A stretch of 64,000 bases of DNA, taken from the NCBI GenBank assembly GCA_004020315.1, contig SAQG01000004.1:124001-188000 (forward strand), given 5' to 3'. A program made the position numbers and the translations under genes. The stretch's first letter is position 1. Each line of letters starts with the position of its first letter. Shown here piece by piece: positions 1-8,892 of the stretch. The notes below the pieces were generated by a model that had not been told where the DNA came from, did not search any database, and saw only the letters and a program-made list of their open reading frames with translations. Source of the stretch: Mesorhizobium sp. GTDB lineage: Bacteria; Pseudomonadota; Alphaproteobacteria; Rhizobiales; Rhizobiaceae.

Positions 1-30
1 GGCCTGACCGGCAAAGGGAAGCGCGCTGAA

Positions 31-690
31 ATGGACGACAGCAGCGAACCGGCCACCCTCAGGGAAAGAGCTTATGCCAGCTTCACGCGGCATTTGCTGG
101 CCCGCGATCTGCGGCCGGGACAGTTCGTGTCGCAGCGTGAGCTGGTTGCCTTTACCGGGCTGCCGCTTGGCGCGATCCGCGAGATCGTGCCGCGTCTCGA
201 GGCCGAGGGGCTTTTGACGACCATCCCGCAGCGCGGCATGCAGATCGCCCATATCGACATCAATCTGATCCGCGAGGCCTTCCAGTTTCGCCTGTTCATG
301 GAGCGCGAAGCGGTGGCGCTGTTCACCGTCAACGCCTCCGACGCCGAACTCGCCCGGCTGCGGCGCGAACATGAGGACATGCTGGCTCAAGCGTTGTCGC
401 AGGCGCCGACGCCGGAAATGGAAGCCAAGGCCCAGAATATCGATTGGGCCATGCACGACACCTTCATCGATGCGCTGGGCAACGAGATCATCGCCAAGGC
501 GTATCTGGTCAATTCGGTAAAGATCAGGCTAATCCACCAGGAGCGTTTCCGTATCGACGGGCGCGTCGTGCCAGTAATGCAGGAGCACCTGACGGTGATC
601 GAAGCGCTCGAGAGCCGCGACCCGCAAAAGGCGGTCGAGGCGATCAGCCGGCATATCGACAATGCGCGCCGGTTGGCGCTCCAGATCTGA
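31..690 (+). CDS. GntR family (FadR/FCD type) transcriptional regulator
   Basis: A 219-residue DNA-binding regulator. Residues ~8-72 form a GntR winged helix-turn-helix (the stretch around LPLGAIREIVPRLEAEGLL is the recognition region), and residues ~80-215 look like an FCD effector domain with the usual scattered Asp/His metal ligands (near DWAMHD, QEH and SRHID). It lies just upstream of, and in the same direction as, an ABC sugar-type importer, so it probably controls that operon in response to the imported compound or a metabolite of it. The ligand cannot be read from the sequence. The start ATG at 31 gives a full-length family member. Confidence 0.88.
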   Translation: MDDSSEPATLRERAYASFTRHLLARDLRPGQFVSQRELVAFTGLPLGAIREIVPRLEAEGLLTTIPQRGMQIAHIDINLIREAFQFRLFMEREAVALFTVNASDAELARLRREHEDMLAQALSQAPTPEMEAKAQNIDWAMHDTFIDALGNEIIAKAYLVNSVKIRLIHQERFRIDGRVVPVMQEHLTVIEALESRDPQKAVEAISRHIDNARRLALQI

Positions 691-753
691 GGACGTATGG
701 TTCGCGGCTGCCGCGACGCTATCCACAACGACAGCAACCCAAGGGAGGAAGAA

Positions 754-2091
754 ATGCCGTCCAATCCGTTCAAGCCAACAAGAAGGCAAGTTCTTGCAGG
801 AACCACAGCGCTCGCCGCCGCGGGCCTGGCGGGCCTTCGCCCGAGCTTTTCCGCCAGCGTCGACTGGAAGCGCTTTGCCGGCACGACGCTCGACGTCAAT
901 CTGGTGAAAAGCCCGCGCAGCGACACCATCCTGAAATACATCGCCGAATTCGAGGAGCTGACCGGCATCAAGGTCAATGCCGAGGCGACGCCGGAACAGC
1001 AGCAGCGGCAGAAGACGGTGATCGAGCTCAGCTCCGGCAAGCCGAGTTTCGATGTCGTGCATCTGAGCTATCACGTGCAGAAGCGCCAGTTCGAAAAGGG
1101 TGGCTGGCTGGCCGATATCGCCGGCTATCTCGCCGACCCGACGCTCACCGATCCCGGGCTGGTCGAAGGCGATTTCGCCGAGGCCGGCATGCTTTTCGCC
1201 AAGGACAGCCAGGGCGTGCTGCGTTCGCTGCCCTTCTCGGTGGACTACTGGATCGTCTACTGGAACAAGGAGCTGTTCGAGGCCAAGGGCCTCAAATACC
1301 CTGAAACGTTCGACCAGCTGGTGACCGCCGCCGAAGCGCTGACCGACCCATCGGCCGGCACGTTCGGTTTCGTTGCCCGCGGCCTCAAGAATGCCAACAC
1401 GCCGGTGTGGACGTCGCTGATGCTCGGCTACGACATGACGCCGCTCGACGACAAGGGAAAGCTGCGCACCGAAACGCCCGAGGCGATCGAGGCCGCCGCC
1501 CTTTACCAGAGGCTGATGACCAAGTCCGCCCCTCCGGGCGTCACCGGCTTCAATTGGGCTGAAGCGCAGTCCGCTTTCCTGCAAGGCAAGATCGGCATGT
1601 GGTTCGATGGCGTGGGTTTTGCCCCGCCGATGGAAAATCCCGAAAAGTCCCGCGTGGTCGGCAAGGTCGGCTATGGCGTCATGCCCAAGGGGCCCAAGGC
1701 GCATGCCTCCGGGACGTTTGGCGACGGTCTCGGCGTGACGGCCTCCAGCGAAAAGAAGGAAGCTGCCTATCTGTTCTGTCAGTGGGCGGTATCCCCGGCG
1801 ATGGGCGCACGCCTGCTCCAGGCGGGCGCCGGGGTGCCGTTCCGCAAGTCGGTGCTGGAAGATCCCAAGGTGCGCGAAGGCGTCACCATGCCGGCAAGCT
1901 GGCTCGATGCCGTGGTTCAGTCCGGCAACATCAGCAGGCTGGCGTTGCCGGTGATCATCCCGGTCACCGAGTTCCGTGACATTTATGGTGTGGCGTTGAC
2001 CAACATGATTGCCGGTGCCGATCCTGCCGAAGAACTGAAGAAGGCCACCGCGCAGTTCCAGCCGGTTCTCGACAGGAGCGAGCAAGGCTGA
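754..2091 (+). CDS. ABC transporter extracellular solute-binding protein, sugar type
   Basis: Periplasmic binding protein of family 1 (MalE/UgpB-like), 445 residues. I chose the ATG at 754 because AGGGAGGAAG lies directly upstream and the protein then begins with a twin-arginine signal (R10-R11 in PTRRQVLAG, then a hydrophobic stretch to about residue 30), implying Tat export. The body shows typical features such as YWNKELFEAKGLKYPETFDQL and a late hinge region. The stop TGA shares its A with the ATG of the first permease, so the genes are translationally coupled. Substrate is unknown; a carbohydrate or polyol is the usual choice for this family. Confidence 0.88.
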   Translation: MPSNPFKPTRRQVLAGTTALAAAGLAGLRPSFSASVDWKRFAGTTLDVNLVKSPRSDTILKYIAEFEELTGIKVNAEATPEQQQRQKTVIELSSGKPSFDVVHLSYHVQKRQFEKGGWLADIAGYLADPTLTDPGLVEGDFAEAGMLFAKDSQGVLRSLPFSVDYWIVYWNKELFEAKGLKYPETFDQLVTAAEALTDPSAGTFGFVARGLKNANTPVWTSLMLGYDMTPLDDKGKLRTETPEAIEAAALYQRLMTKSAPPGVTGFNWAEAQSAFLQGKIGMWFDGVGFAPPMENPEKSRVVGKVGYGVMPKGPKAHASGTFGDGLGVTASSEKKEAAYLFCQWAVSPAMGARLLQAGAGVPFRKSVLEDPKVREGVTMPASWLDAVVQSGNISRLALPVIIPVTEFRDIYGVALTNMIAGADPAEELKKATAQFQPVLDRSEQG

Positions 2092-3050
2092 TGTCGACCA
2101 TCGCCCCAGAACGCACCGGGGTGACGACAGAACGAACCGGGACGGCGACGCAAGCCATCGAGGAGAGCCAGACGATCCGGCTGGCTCCCAACTACTGGCC
2201 TTTCGTCGTTCCGGCGCTCGTCGTCGTTGGCGCCGTGATCGTCTTTCCCTGGGCTTTCACGCTCTGGATGAGCGTCAACCGCTGGACGCTCGGCCAGTCG
2301 CGGAGCTTTGCCGGGATGGAAAACTATCTCCGGTTGGCGAGCGACCCGCGATTCTGGGAATCCCTTTTTCATACGTTGACCTACACCTCCCTCTCGGTGG
2401 CAGCGCCGATGTTTTTGGGCACTGTCGCCGCCCTGATCTTCGACGCCAGGTTTCCGCTACGCGGCCTGCTGCGCGGCGTCTTCGTCATGCCGATGATGGC
2501 AACGCCCGTTGCCGTGGCGCTGGTCTGGACCATGATGTTCCATCCCCAGCTCGGCGTGCTCAACTACCTTCTATCGCTGGTCGGCATCCCGCCGCAGGAA
2601 TGGATATTCAACGCCAACACGGTCATCCCTTCGCTGGTCGCGGTCGAGACCTGGCAGTGGACGCCGCTGGTGATGCTGATCGTTCTGGGCGGGCTGGCCT
2701 CGGTACCGCGCGAGCCGTTCGAGAGCGCCGAGATCGACGGTGCCAATGCCTGGCAGCAATTCCGCTACCTCACCCTGCCGATGATCGCGCCGTTCCTGAT
2801 GATCGCGTTGATCATCCGCACCATCGATGCGCTGAAGAGCTTCGACATCATCTATGCGATGACCCAGGGCGGACCGGGCACGGCGTCGGAAACCATCAAC
2901 ATCTATCTCTACAACACCGCCTTCTCCTACTACGACATCGGCTACGGCTCGGCCATGGCCGTGGTGTTCTTCATCGTCATCGTGGCGCTGTCCTTCATCC
3001 TCCTGATGCTGCGCCAGCGCTCGCAGTGGAACGATGTGGAGGGCAAATAG
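2091..3050 (+). CDS. ABC transporter permease, sugar type (MalF/UgpA-like)
   Basis: Inner-membrane permease of 319 residues with about six hydrophobic segments and a cytoplasmic N-terminal tail of ~35 residues. The EAA coupling loop is visible around EIDGANAWQQFRYLTLP (about residues 208-224), which docks on the ATPase. It overlaps the binding-protein gene by one base and abuts the second permease with no gap, as expected for a heterodimeric channel translated from one mRNA. Confidence 0.9.
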   Translation: MSTIAPERTGVTTERTGTATQAIEESQTIRLAPNYWPFVVPALVVVGAVIVFPWAFTLWMSVNRWTLGQSRSFAGMENYLRLASDPRFWESLFHTLTYTSLSVAAPMFLGTVAALIFDARFPLRGLLRGVFVMPMMATPVAVALVWTMMFHPQLGVLNYLLSLVGIPPQEWIFNANTVIPSLVAVETWQWTPLVMLIVLGGLASVPREPFESAEIDGANAWQQFRYLTLPMIAPFLMIALIIRTIDALKSFDIIYAMTQGGPGTASETINIYLYNTAFSYYDIGYGSAMAVVFFIVIVALSFILLMLRQRSQWNDVEGK

Positions 3051-3872
3051 ATGAGCTCACGATTGCTCAACCAGATCGGCCTGTTTTTCGCGGCTCTGGT
3101 CATCGTCTCGCCGGCGATCCTGTTCTTTCTCTGGATGATCTCGCTTTCGCTGAAATTCGAGATCGACAACGGCGCCTATCCGCCAATCCTGATCCCCGAA
3201 CGTTTCGCCTGGTCGAACTATGTAAAGGTGTTCGAGGAGAACAATTTCCTGCTCTATCTCTGGAATTCGGTTCTGGTGACCGGCACGGCGACGCTGCTGG
3301 CGCTGCTGATCGGCGTACCGGCCGGGTATGGCATAGCGCGGCTCAAGGCTGAAAAGTCGGCGGTCGTCATCATGATCGCCCGTATGACGCCCGGCCTCTC
3401 CTATCTCATCCCGCTGTTTCTGCTGTTCCAATGGATCGGCATACTCGGCACGCTCTGGCCGCAGATCATCATCCATCTGGTGGTGACGGTGCCGATCGTG
3501 GTTTGGGTGATGATCGGCTATTTCGAGACCACGCCGATGGAGCTGGAAGAGGCGGCAAACATCGACGGCGCCAGCTCCTGGCAGGTTTTCCGGCTGGTCG
3601 CCCTGCCCATCGCCAAGCCGGGCATCGTTGTCGCCTTCATCCTGTCCGTCATCTTTTCGTGGAACAATTTCGTCTTCGGCGTGGTGCTCGCCAGCCGCGA
3701 GACGCGCACGCTGCCGGTCGCCGTCTACAACATGCTTTCCTATGAGCAGGTGAGCTGGGGGCCGCTCGCCGCCGCGGCGCTGGTGGTGACACTGCCGGTG
3801 CTGGTCCTGACCATGTTTGCGCAAAAGCAGATCGTCGCGGGCCTGACCGCCGGCGCGGTCAAGGGCGGCTGA
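3051..3872 (+). CDS. ABC transporter permease, sugar type (MalG/UgpE-like)
   Basis: Second permease of the importer, 273 residues, about six membrane segments. Its EAA motif is seen as EEAANIDGASSWQVFRL (about residues 163-180). The ATG follows the previous TAG immediately, so it must be co-translated with the first permease. Length and motif fit the MalG-type subunit. Confidence 0.9.
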   Translation: MSSRLLNQIGLFFAALVIVSPAILFFLWMISLSLKFEIDNGAYPPILIPERFAWSNYVKVFEENNFLLYLWNSVLVTGTATLLALLIGVPAGYGIARLKAEKSAVVIMIARMTPGLSYLIPLFLLFQWIGILGTLWPQIIIHLVVTVPIVVWVMIGYFETTPMELEEAANIDGASSWQVFRLVALPIAKPGIVVAFILSVIFSWNNFVFGVVLASRETRTLPVAVYNMLSYEQVSWGPLAAAALVVTLPVLVLTMFAQKQIVAGLTAGAVKGG

Positions 3873-3914
3873 AGCCGCATCAGCTTGACATCACTCTTCT
3901 CCCGGAGAAATCCA

Positions 3915-4973
3915 ATGGCATCGGTAACAATCAACAACGTGCAGAAGGCTTTCGGAGCCACCAAGATCATTCACGACGTCAGCGTCGATATCGCCGACGG
4001 CGAGTTCGTTATCCTGGTCGGCCCGTCGGGATGCGGAAAGTCGACGCTCCTGCGCATGATTGCGGGACTTGAAACGATCTCCGGCGGGAAGATCACTATC
4101 GGCGAGCGTACGGTCAACAATCTGCGGGCGCGAGACCGGAACATCGCCATGGTGTTCCAGAACTATGCGCTCTATCCGCACATGACGGTGGCCGACAATA
4201 TGGGCTTTGCGCTGAAGATCAAGAAAGCCGATCCGGCCGATACCGCTGGCCGCGTCAGGAATGCGGCCAACATCCTCGGGCTGGAAAAGCTGCTTGAGCG
4301 CTATCCGCGTCAGCTCTCCGGCGGCCAGCGCCAGCGCGTCGCCATGGGCCGCGCCATCGTGCGCGACCCGCAGGTCTTCCTGTTCGACGAGCCGCTCTCC
4401 AATCTCGACGCCAAGCTGCGCGTCCAGATGCGCGGCGAGATCAAGGCGCTGCACCAGCGGCTGGGCACCACCACCATCTACGTCACGCATGACCAGATCG
4501 AAGCCATGACCATGGCTGATAAGATCGTCGTGCTGCATGACAGCCTGGTAGAGCAGATCGGCGCACCGCTCGACCTCTACGACCATCCGGCCAATCTCTT
4601 CGTCGCCGGCTTTATCGGCTCGCCCGCCATGAACTTCATTGCCGGCCGCATCGAGGAAGGCGTGTTCCGCAGCGCCGGTGGGCTGATCCTGCCGCTGCCG
4701 GAAGGCGCCCGCCCGACTGACGCTGCAGGACGCGAACTTGTCTACGGCATCCGTCCCGAACACATCCGCGCAACTGCCCAGGGCATCCCAGGCACGGTCA
4801 CGCTTCTGGAAGCCACGGGTTCGGAAATCTTCGCCAAGGTCGACTGCGCCGGCGAGGAAATTTCCTGCCTGTTCCGCGAGCGTCTGCCGCTCAAGCAGGG
4901 CGCGCAGATACGGATCGACGTAGACCGCGCCTGCGCCCACCTCTTCGACGCGAAAACCGGCCGGCGTATCTGA
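3915..4973 (+). CDS. ABC transporter ATP-binding protein (MalK/UgpC-like)
   Basis: ATPase of the importer, 352 residues from the ATG at 3915, which has GGAGAAA upstream; an upstream in-frame TTG at 3885 is less likely. Walker [10 protein letters not shown] is at residues 36-44, the Q-loop at FQNYALYP, the signature LSGGQ at 134-138 and Walker B with DEPLSNLD at about 154-165. The C-terminal ~110 residues hold the TOBE regulatory region (YGIRPEHI). This completes a binding protein-permease-permease-ATPase operon. In this subfamily one ATPase can serve several importers. Confidence 0.92.
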   Translation: MASVTINNVQKAFGATKIIHDVSVDIADGEFVILVGPSGCGKSTLLRMIAGLETISGGKITIGERTVNNLRARDRNIAMVFQNYALYPHMTVADNMGFALKIKKADPADTAGRVRNAANILGLEKLLERYPRQLSGGQRQRVAMGRAIVRDPQVFLFDEPLSNLDAKLRVQMRGEIKALHQRLGTTTIYVTHDQIEAMTMADKIVVLHDSLVEQIGAPLDLYDHPANLFVAGFIGSPAMNFIAGRIEEGVFRSAGGLILPLPEGARPTDAAGRELVYGIRPEHIRATAQGIPGTVTLLEATGSEIFAKVDCAGEEISCLFRERLPLKQGAQIRIDVDRACAHLFDAKTGRRI

Positions 4974-4988
4974 GCGGCGCAAGGTCGC

Positions 4989-5035
4989 TTGACTCTGATT
5001 CTGTATCGATTATTCTAGAATAGGTATTCTAGAAA
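4989..5035 (+). promoter_or_regulatory. Promoter with tandem palindromic TetR operator
   Basis: TTGACT (4989-4994) followed 16 bp later by TATTCT (5011-5016) makes a plausible -35/-10 pair. The -10 lies in the perfect 12-bp palindrome TATTCTAGAATA (5011-5022), and a second TTCTAGAA core follows at 5027-5034, exactly 14 bp from the first (5013-5020). Two operator copies directly before a TetR gene suggest autorepression by two dimers. Binding itself is inferred. Confidence 0.65.
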
Positions 5036-5045
5036 GAGTCGGCAG

Positions 5046-5615
5046 ATGACCAGACCGCGATCGTTTGACGAAACCACAGTGCTCCATGACGCGATGGACG
5101 CGTTTCGGCGAAGTGGCTTCGCCAGCGTCTCGATCAAGGACCTGGGCGATGCCACAGGCCTGACGTCCGGCTCGATCTACAACGCCTTTGGCGACAAGGA
5201 AGGTCTCTATCGGGCGGCTTTCGGCTATTACATTGATGCTGTCATCCGCCGCCGGATCGAGACTTACCTCGGCGAGGCAAACGATCTGGACGGGTTGGAA
5301 CAATTGTTCCTGTCATTGCTGTGCGCTCCGGAATCCGACGAGCATGGTTGTCTGTTGACGAATGCCGCCGTCGAGTTCGGCGCGCAGCAGTCGGTCGCTT
5401 CTGAAGGTCTCGCCGAAGGCTTCGCCATGCTGGAAGCTGCCATCAGACGAGTCATCGAGCGCCAGATTGGGGGAGGGCAGGTCGATCTCCTTGTCGCCAA
5501 GCTCCTGCTTCTCTACCAGGGCATTCTCGTCCTGATCCGCGCCGGCCGGAACGTCTCGGCCTGCCCGGCCGTCATTCGATCGGAATTCGAGCAACTACGG
5601 AAACTTCTGCCATGA
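5046..5615 (+). CDS. TetR/AcrR family transcriptional regulator
   Basis: A 189-residue repressor. The N-terminal helix-turn-helix is at about residues 26-58 (SIKDLGDATGLTSGSIYNAF then DKEGLYRAAF). The rest is the helical ligand-binding and dimerisation domain, including a Cys in DEHGCLLTNAAVEF typical of one TetR subgroup (compare AcuR/NemR-like sequences); whether this Cys senses an electrophile is speculation. It overlaps the hydrolase gene by 4 bp (ATGA), so it probably represses its own operon through the palindromes at 5011-5034. Confidence 0.88.
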   Translation: MTRPRSFDETTVLHDAMDAFRRSGFASVSIKDLGDATGLTSGSIYNAFGDKEGLYRAAFGYYIDAVIRRRIETYLGEANDLDGLEQLFLSLLCAPESDEHGCLLTNAAVEFGAQQSVASEGLAEGFAMLEAAIRRVIERQIGGGQVDLLVAKLLLLYQGILVLIRAGRNVSACPAVIRSEFEQLRKLLP

Positions 5616-6727
5616 TCAGCCTTTCCCGAAGAGCGGGGCTTCTCGGCACCGCTAGCAGCCTCATTGCGCCTTTCGTGCCGGCCTTCGGCACGACAAGGAT
5701 CATGCCGCCGGTCCGATACGTTCGGAGCAATGGCATCAACATGGCTGTTTATGAAGCCGGCAAAGGGCCGGCAGTGGTCTTGCTGCACGGCTTTCCCGAG
5801 CTCGCCTTCTCCTGGCGTCACCAGATCGCGCCGCTGGCTGCCGCCGGCTACCGCGTCATCGTCCCCGACCAGCGCGGCTATGGCCTGACTGATCGGCCAT
5901 CGAAGGTCGAGGATTATGATATGGCGCATTTGACCGGCGATCTCGTCGGTCTGCTCGATGCGCTCGGCGTCGAAAAGGCTGTATTCGTCGGCCATGACTG
6001 GGGCGGCCTGGTTGCGTGGCAGATGCCGCTTTTCCACCAGAACCGTGTCGCTGGCGTCGTCGGCGTGAATACACCGTTCATCCCCCATGAGATGCTGTGG
6101 CTGCATCCAAGCCTCACCAGGGGCCTGACGGCGCCCGACAAGCCGTTCGTGGCCGACGAGACCAGGGATCCGATCGCGCAAATGCGGGAGGTCTACAGTC
6201 CCGATATGTATGTGCTGATGTTCGAGGACGGTGACCTCGCCGACCGGCTGATGGCGCGCGACGTGGCGCGCGTGTTCAGAGACAATATGCGCAAGGGTGT
6301 CATCACCGCCGCGCAATATGCCAAGCTGCCGCCGCAGGCCCGGCACATGACCTTCATCAAGGCACTTGAGCAGCCGGAACCCCAATCGCTACCCGGCGAA
6401 TTGATCCTGACGCCGGACGAGCTTGCTTTCTATGTCGAGAGCTTCGAGCGCACCGGTTTCACGCCCGGCATCAACTGGTACCGCAACTTGTCGCGCAACT
6501 GGAAAGCCGGCTTGAACGTCGACCAGACGATAAAAGTGCCGTCCCTGATGATTGCCGCCGAGGACGATGTCGTGCTTGCCCCGGCGCTGATGGACGGAAT
6601 GGACATCCACATAGCCGATCTTGAGAAACATGTGATCGCTGGTTGCGGACACTGGTCCCAGCAGGAGAAGCCTGAGGAGGTCACCGCCCTTATGGTCGAC
6701 TGGCTGAAGCGGCGTTTCCCCGTGTAG
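5612..6727 (+). CDS. Alpha/beta hydrolase, epoxide-hydrolase-like
   Basis: A 371-residue alpha/beta hydrolase. The oxyanion motif HGFPE is at 59-63, the nucleophile elbow GHDWGG places Asp129 as nucleophile (epoxide hydrolases and dehalogenases use Asp), and GCGHW gives the catalytic His347. The N-terminus (SRRAGLLGTASSLIAPFV) resembles a Tat or Sec signal, so the enzyme may be exported, which is unusual for soluble epoxide hydrolases. The gene overlaps tetR by 4 bp, so an epoxide or other electrophile may be both inducer and substrate. Haloalkane dehalogenase is an alternative. Confidence 0.8.
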   Translation: MISLSRRAGLLGTASSLIAPFVPAFGTTRIMPPVRYVRSNGINMAVYEAGKGPAVVLLHGFPELAFSWRHQIAPLAAAGYRVIVPDQRGYGLTDRPSKVEDYDMAHLTGDLVGLLDALGVEKAVFVGHDWGGLVAWQMPLFHQNRVAGVVGVNTPFIPHEMLWLHPSLTRGLTAPDKPFVADETRDPIAQMREVYSPDMYVLMFEDGDLADRLMARDVARVFRDNMRKGVITAAQYAKLPPQARHMTFIKALEQPEPQSLPGELILTPDELAFYVESFERTGFTPGINWYRNLSRNWKAGLNVDQTIKVPSLMIAAEDDVVLAPALMDGMDIHIADLEKHVIAGCGHWSQQEKPEEVTALMVDWLKRRFPV

Positions 6728-6834
6728 CGATTTAGGGGAGTCCTGCCTTCCGGCAGCCGGCACCCATAAACGTTCGGCGGCGCAATCCGGGGATCAATGC
6801 AACCCATCCGGCACAAGAGATATTCGATGGGATA

Positions 6835-6880
6835 TGGTGATCCCGACAGGAATCGAACCTGTGACCTACAGATTAGGAAT
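6835..6880 (-). repeat. Left attachment-site repeat: displaced 3' part of tRNA-Arg(CCT)
   Basis: A 46-bp sequence identical to 16527-16572, the 3' part of the tRNA-Arg gene from the encoded CCA through the T arm to the anticodon loop. Here it is followed by unrelated bases instead of the tRNA 5' part, so it is a tRNA fragment. It lies 30 bp from the integrase stop codon. This is the classic result of integration into a tRNA gene: the element supplies a replacement 3' end and the original end is displaced to this side. Confidence 0.93.
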
Positions 6881-6910
6881 TTTATCAATCACTCTGTTTT
6901 TGCTGCATAA

Positions 6911-8182
6911 TTAGACGGCATGTTGCGCCTGTGTTGCAGGAATGGGGGTTAGCAGTGCTGCCTCAGCCTCGGCAAGGGCACCGTTGTCACTATGGTCTTT
7001 GAATAGGTGGCCATAGGTGTCGAGCGTCAGCCCGATGGTGGAATGGCCAAGGATGTCCTGCACTTCCTTTGGCGTCATTCCCCTGCCGCCACGCGCTTTT
7101 GAATTGATGCACCAGCTAGCAAACCAGTGACGCAACGCATGCAGGCCGGGGTACTTGGCCTTGGTGATGAGGATCTCGTTGCCGTGTTCGTCCAGCTTCG
7201 GCTTGCCGGCGTTGTCCAGTGGACGCTCCTCCAGCACTACGCCCGCTGCAATCTGTGGCGCCCAAAGGCCCCGCTGCAGGATATTGGAGTGGGACTCGAC
7301 GTTCCCTTTTCCATTCGGGAAGACGAACTCAAGCTTGCCGTCTTTGTTCTTCGGGCACTTTTCCTTCCACTCGGTCAGGGTGTTGAAGACCATCGGGAAC
7401 ATCGGAATCGTGCGCTGCCCAGCTTCCGACTTTGGCATGCCGATCTTGTTGTACTTGTCGGCTCGCTGAGTGATGCGAATGCGCCGGCCTACCAGGTCGA
7501 CATCCGCCCAGCGCAGACCACGTAGCTCCGACGCCCGCATTCCGGTGAAGACGGCTGTGATTATCATGTTGCGATAATTGCTGGTTGATTTGCCAAGCTC
7601 GGTAAGAAGCAGCTGGATCTCCTCGCGCGTTGGAATGTGCTCGCCGACAATCAGTTTCGCCTTGCGCCGCTTTTCGCCTTTCGCAGCGCCCTTGCGATTG
7701 TTGCTCATGTCACGAACTGCATTGCGGATGACGTAGCCGCGTTCCTGGGCTTCAGCGATAATGCTCCCAAGGCTTGTGCGGACGCCTTTGACCATGGGCG
7801 CGGAACGGCCAGCCGCAGTTAGATCATCCATGAACTTGCGAACGACCGGCACAGTGATCTTGGAAAGCTTCAGCTTGCCGATGAACGGAATGATATGGAG
7901 TTTCAGGTGCTGGCTGTACTGGTCGGCCGTCCCTCGCTCCAGCTCATCCACCGCTCGCTTCACCCACAGCTTGCCAGCCTGCTCAACCGTGATGGTGTCG
8001 GAATCGGCCACATGGCTGTTGCCCCGCACCTCAACGTCGGTCGCGCTGGCATAGGCGTCGGCATCCTTCTTCTTGTCGAATGTCTTAGCATGGCGCTTTC
8101 CGTGCTGGTCTGTGTAATCGACCAGCCACGCTTCTTTCTGGACGCCCTTGGCGGTGGTCCACTTACGCTTACGAACTGACAT
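6911..8182 (-). CDS. Tyrosine recombinase / phage integrase
   Basis: A 423-residue site-specific recombinase. It has an N-terminal arm-binding region (~1-60), a core-binding SAM-like domain (~62-165) and a C-terminal catalytic domain. Catalytic residues are visible: Arg216 in TGMRASEL, Lys251, His348 and Arg351 in LHALRH, His380 in LGHS and the nucleophile Tyr390 in LDTYGH. The stop lies 30 bp from the attL repeat, so this enzyme most likely integrates the element into tRNA-Arg. GGAGAG precedes the ATG at 8182. Confidence 0.95.
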   Translation of the reverse strand: MSVRKRKWTTAKGVQKEAWLVDYTDQHGKRHAKTFDKKKDADAYASATDVEVRGNSHVADSDTITVEQAGKLWVKRAVDELERGTADQYSQHLKLHIIPFIGKLKLSKITVPVVRKFMDDLTAAGRSAPMVKGVRTSLGSIIAEAQERGYVIRNAVRDMSNNRKGAAKGEKRRKAKLIVGEHIPTREEIQLLLTELGKSTSNYRNMIITAVFTGMRASELRGLRWADVDLVGRRIRITQRADKYNKIGMPKSEAGQRTIPMFPMVFNTLTEWKEKCPKNKDGKLEFVFPNGKGNVESHSNILQRGLWAPQIAAGVVLEERPLDNAGKPKLDEHGNEILITKAKYPGLHALRHWFASWCINSKARGGRGMTPKEVQDILGHSTIGLTLDTYGHLFKDHSDNGALAEAEAALLTPIPATQAQHAV

Positions 8183-8341
8183 GACTGTCTCTCCTGTCTA
8201 GAGACACTATGTTGCATAAAATCTGTTGGTCAGCAACGAAGCCGTTCTTTACCATGGCTATCGGAGGCGATTGACGGAACAGCCGCGGTAATCCATGTTG
8301 ATCGTGAGCACTACTTTTGTGCCGCCCGAGGCAGGGTAAAG

Positions 8342-8375
8342 CCGGAGCAATCCGGTCCGGAACGATCTGCTCCGG
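8342..8375. other. Inverted repeat in the 279-bp region between integrase and next gene
   Basis: CCGGAGCA (8342-8349) and TGCTCCGG (8368-8375) form a perfect 8-bp inverted repeat with an 18-base loop containing a shorter CCGG-rich hairpin. There is no T-run, so it may be an operator or an RNA structure and not a terminator. The rest of 8183-8461 must hold the integrase promoter (minus strand) and the promoter of the gene at 8462; I can assign no clear -35/-10 boxes. Confidence 0.35.
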
Positions 8376-8461
8376 ATCTACGCGGAAGATTAGACCCGCG
8401 AGCTTGTTGGCAAGGCTTCTATGCCAATTCAATCAACCCAATCATAGCTCGGAGTCTGACA

Positions 8462-8800
8462 ATGACATTGTCGAAAGAAGGCACACCCGTCAGCGCGAAC
8501 GTTCCGCGTAAAATTGTTGAAAATTTAGAACAGGCTTACGGCAGCCTTCAACCGGTCGAGGGGAAGACGCTCAAAGAGCTTGTCTTCGAAGCGCTTCACA
8601 GAGACGTTGAGTGCATCGATGACTTGGCTCTCAAACTTAACGTCACCGAAAGAAGGCTGCGCATCACCATCGGAGATCTGAAGAGGGAGGGTGTCCTCGT
8701 GCTCGAGGGCTACAACTATCAAGGCAAGCAACATGCAATCATTGCCGGGCGGCATCGCACGTTGAAATCCTTCCTGATCGCGCTCTCGAAAGCGCGCTAG
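8462..8800 (+). CDS. Hypothetical protein, possible winged-helix
   Basis: A 112-residue protein of unknown function with GGAG 8 bp before its ATG. The middle part (IDDLALKLNVTERRLRITIG then DLKREGVLVLEG) reads like a helix-turn-helix followed by a wing, so a small DNA-binding protein is likely. It is the first rightward gene after the integrase and could be a regulator of the element or of the AbiTii gene 92 bp downstream. I do not recognise a named family. Confidence 0.6.
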   Translation: MTLSKEGTPVSANVPRKIVENLEQAYGSLQPVEGKTLKELVFEALHRDVECIDDLALKLNVTERRLRITIGDLKREGVLVLEGYNYQGKQHAIIAGRHRTLKSFLIALSKAR

Positions 8801-8830
8801 CTAGCCGCCGATTCCAGCCGCAGAGCCATA

Positions 8831-8859
8831 CGCGCCGCCCCAAGTATGCGGGCGGCGCG
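8831..8859. terminator. Strong GC hairpin between the small HTH gene and AbiTii
   Basis: CGCGCCGCCC (8831-8840) and GGGCGGCGCG (8850-8859) form a perfect 10-bp inverted repeat with a 9-base loop. No T-run follows, so it is not a textbook intrinsic terminator, but it may partly separate transcription of the two genes or stabilise the upstream mRNA. Confidence 0.4.
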
Positions 8860-8892
8860 CTTCATGCCCAGCTAGCGCCATGTAAAAGTGTC

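Noticed and set aside
6728..6834. Remnant gene between the epoxide hydrolase and attL
   Set aside because: No open frame with coding character or RBS in this 107-bp stretch; likely tRNA downstream sequence.
8341..8380. Intrinsic terminator after the integrase region
   Set aside because: The inverted repeat lacks a T-run and lies between divergent genes, so terminator function makes little sense.
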